Source: Prevotella sp. UBA6447 | GTDB lineage: Bacteria > Bacteroidota > Bacteroidia > Bacteroidales > Bacteroidaceae | DNA length: 10,802 nucleotides | Assembly: GCA_002437115.1 (NCBI GenBank) | Contig: DJOD01000034.1 | Coordinates: forward strand, 1-10,802 | Direction of reading: 5' to 3' | Part shown: piece after piece, positions 1 through 5,110 of the stretch | Numbering within the stretch: position 1 is the first letter of the stretch | Layout of the letters: the number at the start of each line of letters is the position of its first letter | Program-made: the position numbers and the translations under genes | Notes under the pieces: generated by a model | What the model was told of the DNA's origin: nothing | The model's database searches: none | The model's input: only the letters and a program-made list of their open reading frames with translations

Positions 1-161
1 GCCCGAAGATTCAAGTTGAGTCCTCGGGTTTCTTGCGTATTGTGGTTTTTCTTCTTTCTTTCTCTTTTAGTTTTGTAGTTTTTTTCTTAATTCTTCATTT
101 TTTGATTTCCCTCTAAGAGGAAATACCTAACTTGTGTTACTTAATATACCTCATATTTGTT

Positions 162-193
162 ATTGCTTTTTCTTCTTGAAAACCTTAATTTTG
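162..193 (+). promoter_or_regulatory. Bacteroidota-type promoter for the symporter gene
   Basis: A -7 box TAATTTTG lies at 186-193, followed by CA, matching TAnnTTTG of the Bacteroidota primary sigma factor. An ATTG at 162-165 sits 20 nt upstream, the usual place for the -33 TTTG element. The start codon at 233 is 39 nt after the box, the longest leader in the window. Bases 1-161 are AT- and pyrimidine-rich; I see no gene there. Confidence 0.5.
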
Positions 194-232
194 CATTAAT
201 TATTTTGATATTGAGAAAATAAAAAGTTTGAT

Positions 233-1471
233 ATGACGAAAAGACTTTGTTCAAGGCAGATGCTTGTTTGGATTGCTGCTCTATTTTTGGGTTTTGTAAT
301 TGGTCAGTTAAATGTACAGTGGATTGATGATTTGACTAATTTTGTTGCCACTATATTTACTCGCCTATTTCAACTGTTGGCTGTTCCTACAATTGCCTTG
401 GCTGTAACTACAACACTGGCCTCTCTTGGTAATAAAAGTGGAACAGGGCGCATCTTTAGGCGTACTTTAATTTATACGTTGCTCACAACAATTGCCGCTG
501 CTCTTGTTGCTCTTGCATTATACAATTTTCTCCAACCTTCGAGTTTGCCGTCTCTTTTGGTTTCGAAAGGTAACCATTCGTTGCCTGATAATCTTGATAA
601 TATTTCCTATTATGATCACATTTTGAATGTGATACCCAATAATGTGGTAGCACCTTTCCTTGAGGGTAATGTGCTGTCAATACTTATTCTCTCGGCAGCC
701 ACAGGACTTGCGTTAGCAAAATTACCAAGTTCAAATCAAAAAACCGCTATCTTAAATGTACTGCTTGGTTTTCAAGATGTTTTGTTTTTGCTTATTCGAG
801 CACTTATTTGGATTCTTCCAATAGGAATTGTAGCGTATGCGGCCCAACTGTCTGCTCAACTCTCTGTAGATACTGTGGCTAACTCCTTAGGGCTTTATAT
901 GACGGTTGTTGTTTTGGGCAATGTTATTCAATTTGTTGTGGTTCTTCCCCTTTTCTTGTTGGCACGTGGTGTTAACCCTTTGAAGACTTTAAGGGATCAG
1001 TTGCCAGCAGTGCTTATGGCCTTTTTTACTAAAAGTTCTGCTGCCACTTTGCCTGTTACTATCCAGTGCGCGGAAGAACGTACGGGTGTACGTAGTCAGA
1101 TTGCACGATTTGTTTTGCCTATTTGTACCACTATCAATATGAATGGTTGTGCTGCCTTCATTCTTGTAACCTCATTGTTCGTGATGCAGAATGCAGGTGT
1201 TTCACTTTCCTTGGGAACAATGTTCGTCTGGCTGCTTGTAGCCGTAGTGTCCGCAATTGGTAACGCTGGAGTACCAATGGGTTGCTATTTCCTAACTCTA
1301 TCACTTATGACAGGCATTGGCATGCCTGTTGGTATCATGGGTGTTATTCTGCCTATTTACACTGTAATTGATATGGTGGAGACAGCTGAGAACGTGTGGT
1401 CAGATTCTTGCGTGTGCACTCTCGTTAGCCATGATGTTAAATGCGAGATTCTCAGTGATGAAGCTGCTTAG
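233..1471 (+). CDS. Dicarboxylate/amino acid:cation symporter (DAACS family), SstT-like
   Basis: An inner-membrane secondary transporter, 412 residues, the normal size for the SLC1/DAACS family, which imports acidic or small neutral amino acids with Na+ or H+. Several hydrophobic helices run through the protein. The conserved core is in the C-terminal half: hairpin HP1 TKSSAATLPVT (266-276), the TM7 cation motif NMNGCA (302-307), the HP2 tip AGVPMG (345-350) and the TM8 motif DMVETAENVWSD (380-391). In TM8 the position of the carboxylate-binding Arg of glutamate transporters (R397 in GltPh) is Glu383, in an ETAxN context that I recall from the Ser/Thr transporter SstT. The Asp and Asn ligands around it are kept. 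I infer a neutral amino-acid substrate such as serine or threonine, but the HP2 sequence is less SstT-like, so no symbol is given. The gene is AT-rich compared with the right half of the window. Its 3' end overlaps the convergent GNAT-MurQ gene by 20 bp. Confidence 0.88.
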   Translation: MTKRLCSRQMLVWIAALFLGFVIGQLNVQWIDDLTNFVATIFTRLFQLLAVPTIALAVTTTLASLGNKSGTGRIFRRTLIYTLLTTIAAALVALALYNFLQPSSLPSLLVSKGNHSLPDNLDNISYYDHILNVIPNNVVAPFLEGNVLSILILSAATGLALAKLPSSNQKTAILNVLLGFQDVLFLLIRALIWILPIGIVAYAAQLSAQLSVDTVANSLGLYMTVVVLGNVIQFVVVLPLFLLARGVNPLKTLRDQLPAVLMAFFTKSSAATLPVTIQCAEERTGVRSQIARFVLPICTTINMNGCAAFILVTSLFVMQNAGVSLSLGTMFVWLLVAVVSAIGNAGVPMGCYFLTLSLMTGIGMPVGIMGVILPIYTVIDMVETAENVWSDSCVCTLVSHDVKCEILSDEAA

Positions 1472-2828
1472 GTTGAATTATATGCGTCTTTTTATTTGTG
1501 ATATTTATTTTATAAGTTGTTTTTAGAAGTTCTTCGGCACGTTTCACGTTGCCTGCTTTTAGGATTAGTTGCTTCACCTCCTCATAGTTAGTGTAATTTG
1601 GATTGCGCTCCATGAAGATGCGCACGGCTCGATCAACGAGCTTTTGATTCATGGGCTTGGCATTTATCATCTTGTTACCCTCTACGCGTCCAAGGCGTAT
1701 TTGTACGGTAGTACTGATCATGTCGAGGCAAAGTTTCTGTGCAGTGCCAGCTTTCATCCTGGTGGATCCTGTCACAAACTCTGGGCCTGTTATGATTTCC
1801 ACTGGGTAGTCGCTTGCCTGGGTGATGGGTGAGCACGGATTGTTAACGATACATCCCGTTGTGATGCCTTTTATCCTGCTGTGGCGCAATGCGGACAGCA
1901 CAAAGGGCGTGGTACCACTGGCAGAGAGGCCCACCACGATGTCTTTGTGTGATATGTTCCTGCTTTGCAGTTGTAGCCAACTGTCGTTGGTGTCGTCTTC
2001 TTTCGATTCGCGTGTCTGCGTCAGACAATCTATCCCGCCCGGGAATATGGCCTGTATTTGTGAGCCGTCCGTGCCATAGGTGTTTTGCACCTCAATGGTG
2101 TCAAGTGTGGCCAGCCTTCCACCTGTGCCGCAGCCTATGTAAAATAGCCTTCCACCGTGTCGCATGTGTTGCTCGATAGCCTTGATGAGTTGATTGAGTT
2201 GTGGCAATGCCTTCTCTAAAATGGTGGGGACGTAGAGATTCTCATGGTTGATACCTTCTGTGATTTGCTCCACAGACATATTTTCCAGATGTTCGTAATG
2301 GGACGGAAGTTCTGTTATGCGCAAACTCGTTCTTTGAAAGGCAAGACGCTCGTCGCCATTGGGTAGGTTGATGATTCCACAGTAGGTGAACCTGTTCTTT
2401 TTAAGCAGGTGCTGCATGATGATGTTGTCGCGATGAGTGTCGATTCTTATGTTTGAGCAGCTCCCCGAACTAAAATCAATTAGAGTTTGGAAAACCCCAT
2501 GGGCCTCAGGGAGGCTGGTTATGCGGTGTATGACGTAGTAGGGGCCATCATTGAGCCATTTTCCATCGTGTATTTGCGTGTAATTTGAATCTGGACCTGG
2601 TTTCAGCACAAATGAGCCGACGGTCTTTTCGCCTTGGCATATGATGTAGCAAGTGCCTGAAAAAATATCTTTTCTTAGCAAGTCGGTTGAAGGATACCCA
2701 TTTGTCCACTGCTTGTCGTTTCCGTTTTTGCGCATGATAGCAATGGCTGCTTGTACCAGTTGAGTGAGCGCTGGGAGGTCAGTTATAGTGGCCTTGCGCA
2801 CCTTCTGATTTATGTTGGAGCAATTCAT
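1452..2828 (-). CDS. GNAT acetyltransferase fused to N-acetylmuramic acid 6-phosphate etherase (MurQ) domain
   Basis: A two-domain cytoplasmic protein of 458 residues from the ATG at 2828. A TTG 30 bases upstream would overlap the preceding gene and is less likely. Residues 11-166 resemble a Bacteroidales GNAT acetyltransferase (RKATITDLPAL, WTNGYPS, WLNDGPYYVIHR, NIRIDTHRDN, MQHLLKKNRFTYCGII). Residues 170-438 resemble MurQ, a SIS-fold lyase that splits D-lactate from MurNAc-6-phosphate to give GlcNAc-6-phosphate during peptidoglycan recycling. MurQ marks are GCGTGGRL (232-239), GLSASGTTP (300-308) and VTGSTRMKAGTAQK (352-365). Glu246 and Glu277 align with what I recall as E. coli catalytic Glu83 and Glu114. 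Odd points: the usual GTSGRL reads GTGGRL, so the loop serine is missing (Gly236), and the helical C-terminus is shorter than in E. coli. It starts 4 nt after the stop of the secreted-protein gene, so the two are probably cotranscribed. The GNAT substrate is unknown; an amino sugar or muropeptide is only a guess from the fusion. Confidence 0.85.
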   Translation of the reverse strand: MNCSNINQKVRKATITDLPALTQLVQAAIAIMRKNGNDKQWTNGYPSTDLLRKDIFSGTCYIICQGEKTVGSFVLKPGPDSNYTQIHDGKWLNDGPYYVIHRITSLPEAHGVFQTLIDFSSGSCSNIRIDTHRDNIIMQHLLKKNRFTYCGIINLPNGDERLAFQRTSLRITELPSHYEHLENMSVEQITEGINHENLYVPTILEKALPQLNQLIKAIEQHMRHGGRLFYIGCGTGGRLATLDTIEVQNTYGTDGSQIQAIFPGGIDCLTQTRESKEDDTNDSWLQLQSRNISHKDIVVGLSASGTTPFVLSALRHSRIKGITTGCIVNNPCSPITQASDYPVEIITGPEFVTGSTRMKAGTAQKLCLDMISTTVQIRLGRVEGNKMINAKPMNQKLVDRAVRIFMERNPNYTNYEEVKQLILKAGNVKRAEELLKTTYKINITNKKTHIIQPKQLHH

Positions 2829-2832
2829 GAGT

Positions 2833-3279
2833 CTATTTTTGTCGTTTGGTGAACACAATCCGTTTGGGGAGCTTCACCCATTTTCTGTTCCTTGCAATTT
2901 TCAGAGGGCTTCCCTCTTCCTGTTTTAGCGTGTATTTTCCGTCGGATTCCTTTGTCAGTGTGGCCACCAAGTCTTCACTGCCATAGTCGTTTGTGATGTA
3001 AACCTTAGCCGATGTTGAGCCTGTTATCTCCGCAGATGTGAACAGCCACTTGCGGCTGTCACGCTTGTCTCCGAGGTATCCGGCCATCTCGCCAAACACT
3101 TCTTGGTCGGGAATCACTACATTGAGATGGTAGAAGTCTATATTTAGATAGACATTATATTCTTTGTTGTCGAGGTATCCGGCAAATGTGGTTGTGTCCC
3201 TAACAGCCATGTGGTTTTGTGCCAGGGTTGTCGTAACAGTCGAAGAGGTGAGTAAAAGCGCGATAAATAGTTTCTTCAT
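2833..3279 (-). CDS. Small secreted protein of unknown function
   Basis: I do not recognise this 148-residue protein. It begins with a clear Sec signal peptide: Lys2-Lys3, a hydrophobic stretch (about 4-12), and a TLA-Q signal-peptidase I site near residue 20. There is no lipobox cysteine. The mature part of about 128 residues has no cysteine and alternates short hydrophobic and polar segments, suggesting a small beta-rich periplasmic or outer-membrane-associated domain. The motif AGYLDNK (33-39) recurs as AGYLGDK (66-72), backed by a 13-bp DNA repeat. The C-terminus is strongly basic (KIARNRKWVKLPKR, then KRQK). The gene has its own -7 promoter box 22 nt upstream and is followed after 4 nt by the GNAT-MurQ gene, which suggests a shared mRNA and perhaps a link to the cell envelope. 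That link is an inference from position only. Confidence 0.78.
   Translation of the reverse strand: MKKLFIALLLTSSTVTTTLAQNHMAVRDTTTFAGYLDNKEYNVYLNIDFYHLNVVIPDQEVFGEMAGYLGDKRDSRKWLFTSAEITGSTSAKVYITNDYGSEDLVATLTKESDGKYTLKQEEGSPLKIARNRKWVKLPKRIVFTKRQK
3072..3183 (-). repeat. 13-bp direct repeat inside the secreted-protein gene
   Basis: The sequence CGAGGTATCCGGC (plus-strand reading) occurs at 3072-3084 and again at 3171-3183, both in the same reading frame. It encodes the AGYL core of the two AGYL(D/G)(N/D)K motifs. This may reflect an old internal duplication or repeated use of a structural turn; the flanking DNA is not otherwise alike. Confidence 0.7.
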
Positions 3280-3299
3280 TCCTATAACTTGTTGATTGT

Positions 3300-3319
3300 T
3301 GCAAAGTTAACAATTTGCA
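3300..3319. repeat. Inverted repeat TGCAAA-N8-TTTGCA over the minus-strand promoter
   Basis: A perfect 6-bp inverted repeat with an 8-nt spacer overlaps the -7 box (3302-3309) of the secreted-protein gene. It could be a regulator site, but the left arm is part of the TTTGCA promoter element itself, so the symmetry may be partly accidental. Confidence 0.35.
3302..3309 (-). promoter_or_regulatory. -7 promoter box for the secreted-protein/GNAT-MurQ operon
   Basis: Read on the minus strand the box is TAACTTTG followed by CA, a full match to TAnnTTTG. It ends 22 nt before the ATG at 3279. No good -33 TTTG is visible at the expected spacing, so the promoter may be weak or activator-dependent. Confidence 0.5.
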
Positions 3320-3359
3320 TCAAGAAAACATCGGTTTTAACAAAATTATGGTGATTTCA

Positions 3360-3391
3360 GTTGGCTTTTCATGTTTTTTATATTACCTTTG
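3360..3391 (+). promoter_or_regulatory. Promoter for the glycogen synthase-phosphorylase operon
   Basis: The -7 box TACCTTTG lies at 3384-3391 and is followed by CA. GTTG at 3360-3363 is 20 nt upstream, as expected for the -33 element. The start codon at 3414 follows 22 nt after the box, so the mRNA leader would be very short and no Shine-Dalgarno sequence is present. Confidence 0.6.
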
Positions 3392-3413
3392 CAAAATCAG
3401 ATTAGTTTGATTT

Positions 3414-5075
3414 ATGAAAATTGAAAAGATATTTCCCGATTACATTTTTGAGTCGAGTTGGGAAGTTTGCAATAAGGTTGGTGGCATTTATGCTGTTTTG
3501 TCTACACGCGCCAAGACCTTACAGGAAAAATTGCGAGACCATGTTTTGTTTATCGGCCCCGGCTGTTGGGGTGAACATGAGAGCCCCTATTTCCAAGAAG
3601 ACAAGACGCTCTTTGAGGAATGGAGCCAGTCGGCCAAGGAGAAAGGTCTGAGGTTTCGTGTCGGTAGATGGCTGGTGCCTGGTGAGCCGATAGCTATTTT
3701 GGTGGATTTCTCTCAATATTTTTCTATAAAAAATGAGCTGTACGGACAGTTGTGGAATGATTTTCATGTGGATAGCCTCCATGCCTATGGTGATTATGAC
3801 GAGGCGTCAATGTTCTCATACGCAGCCGCTTTGGTAGTTGGCAGTTTCTACGATTATTATTTGAATGACACACAGAAAGTGGTATATCACGGAAATGAGT
3901 GGATGACAGGACTCGGCCTACTTTACATCCACAAGCATTATCCTCAAATTGCCACTATCTTTACCACCCACGCCACCAGCATAGGACGTAGCATCGCGGG
4001 TAATAACAAGCCCCTTTACGACTATCTTTTTGCTTATAACGGCGACCAAATGGCGTGCGAGCTCAATATGCAAAGTAAGCACTCCATTGAGAAGCAGACG
4101 GCCCATTTCGTGGATTGTTTCACTACGGTGAGTGAAATCACTGCGCGCGAATGCAAGGAGTTGCTTGACAAGCCTGTTGACGTGGTTCTCCCCAATGGCT
4201 TCGAGGACGACTTCGTGCCGCGTGGTGCCGCTTTCACTCGCAAGCGCGCGGTCGCTCGCAAGCGTTTACTGGACGTGGCAAACGCCTTGCTCGGTACCAA
4301 CCTTGGTGATGACACCTTGCTTGTGTCTACCAGTGGCCGTTACGAGTTTCGGAACAAGGGAATTGATGTGTACATTGAGGCCATGAACCGTTTATTGCGC
4401 GACAATAGCCTTGCGAAGGATGTTGTGGCCTTTGTTGAAGTTCCCGGCTGGGTGGGCGCGCCCCGCAAGGACTTACAGGAACGCATGGATAGCGGCAAGA
4501 GATACGACACACCTTTGGAAGTGCCCTTTGTGACCCATTGGTTGAATGACATGGACCACGACAACGTGCTTGGCATGCTGAAATATCTCAATATGCAGAA
4601 TCGCAAGGAAGATCGTGTGAAACTCATTTTTATACCTTGTTATCTTACGGGTGATGATGGCATCCTCAATCTTTCCTATTACGATGTGATCTTGGGTAAT
4701 GACCTGTGTGTCTATCCCTCTTATTACGAACCGTGGGGTTACACGCCCCTTGAGGCCGTGGCTTTCAAGGTGCCCTGTGTCACCACCGACCTTGCTGGCT
4801 TTGGCTTGTGGGCTAACGCGGAGATTGGTCGATACGGTGAGATAGAGGATGGAGTGAAGGTCATCCATCGTACAGACTACAACTTCTCGGAGGTTGCCGA
4901 TAGCATCAAGGATACGGTGGTCGAGTTCTCGCGTTTCGCGCCTGCCAAAGTGAAGCAGTCACGCGACAACGCAAGTGTGCTGTCGAAAAAAGCCCTTTGG
5001 AGCCACTTCATTAAGTATTATGAGGAGGCTTATGATTTTGCCCTCCGCAAGGCAGAGAACAGAAAGCGCCAATAG
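3414..5075 (+). CDS. Glycogen synthase, GT3 (eukaryote-like) family
   Basis: Extends glycogen by adding alpha-1,4-glucose from a nucleotide sugar; GT3 enzymes use UDP-glucose, unlike the ADP-glucose-dependent GT5 GlgA of most bacteria. The protein has 553 residues in a GT-B fold. GT3 marks in order are SSWEVCNKVGGIY (14-26), YHGNEWMTG (158-166), IFTTHATSIGR (182-192), FTTVSEITARE (236-246), LPNGF (259-263), SGRYEFRNKG (307-316) and the catalytic E-x7-E motif YPSYYEPWGYTPLE (434-447; Glu439 and Glu447). It is much shorter than the animal enzymes (about 700 residues or more) and lacks their phosphorylated tails. The C-terminal stretch corresponding to the glucose-6-phosphate arginine cluster (about 511-530) keeps only one Arg and a few Lys. 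The glucan phosphorylase gene follows after 35 nt, so the two are probably one operon. No glgC or branching-enzyme gene lies in the window. The family call is firm; the UDP-glucose preference is inferred from it. Confidence 0.93.
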   Translation: MKIEKIFPDYIFESSWEVCNKVGGIYAVLSTRAKTLQEKLRDHVLFIGPGCWGEHESPYFQEDKTLFEEWSQSAKEKGLRFRVGRWLVPGEPIAILVDFSQYFSIKNELYGQLWNDFHVDSLHAYGDYDEASMFSYAAALVVGSFYDYYLNDTQKVVYHGNEWMTGLGLLYIHKHYPQIATIFTTHATSIGRSIAGNNKPLYDYLFAYNGDQMACELNMQSKHSIEKQTAHFVDCFTTVSEITARECKELLDKPVDVVLPNGFEDDFVPRGAAFTRKRAVARKRLLDVANALLGTNLGDDTLLVSTSGRYEFRNKGIDVYIEAMNRLLRDNSLAKDVVAFVEVPGWVGAPRKDLQERMDSGKRYDTPLEVPFVTHWLNDMDHDNVLGMLKYLNMQNRKEDRVKLIFIPCYLTGDDGILNLSYYDVILGNDLCVYPSYYEPWGYTPLEAVAFKVPCVTTDLAGFGLWANAEIGRYGEIEDGVKVIHRTDYNFSEVADSIKDTVVEFSRFAPAKVKQSRDNASVLSKKALWSHFIKYYEEAYDFALRKAENRKRQ

Positions 5076-5110
5076 CAATCAAGAAAATAATCATTATAAA
5101 CTACGTTATT

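Noticed and set aside
1..32. Possible tRNA 3' end or terminator at the left edge (CCCGA...TCGGG with TTCAAGT)
   Set aside because: The T-arm stem does not pair properly and the outer stem is only about five or six base pairs. The window edge cuts the context, so neither call can be supported.
110..121. Short inverted repeat CCTCT-A-AGAGG in the left leader
   Set aside because: A one-base centre cannot form a hairpin as RNA and the arms are only 5 bp. It is not convincingly an operator.
2829..2858. TTG start for GNAT-MurQ 10 codons upstream
   Set aside because: It would overlap the secreted-protein gene by 26 bp and uses a rare start codon, while an ATG at 2828 lies 4 nt after that gene's stop and just before the GNAT domain.
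4034..4868. Long open frames antisense to glycogen synthase
   Set aside because: They lie wholly within a gene with clear family motifs, have no promoter box and encode low-complexity Arg/Ser-rich sequence typical of shadow frames.
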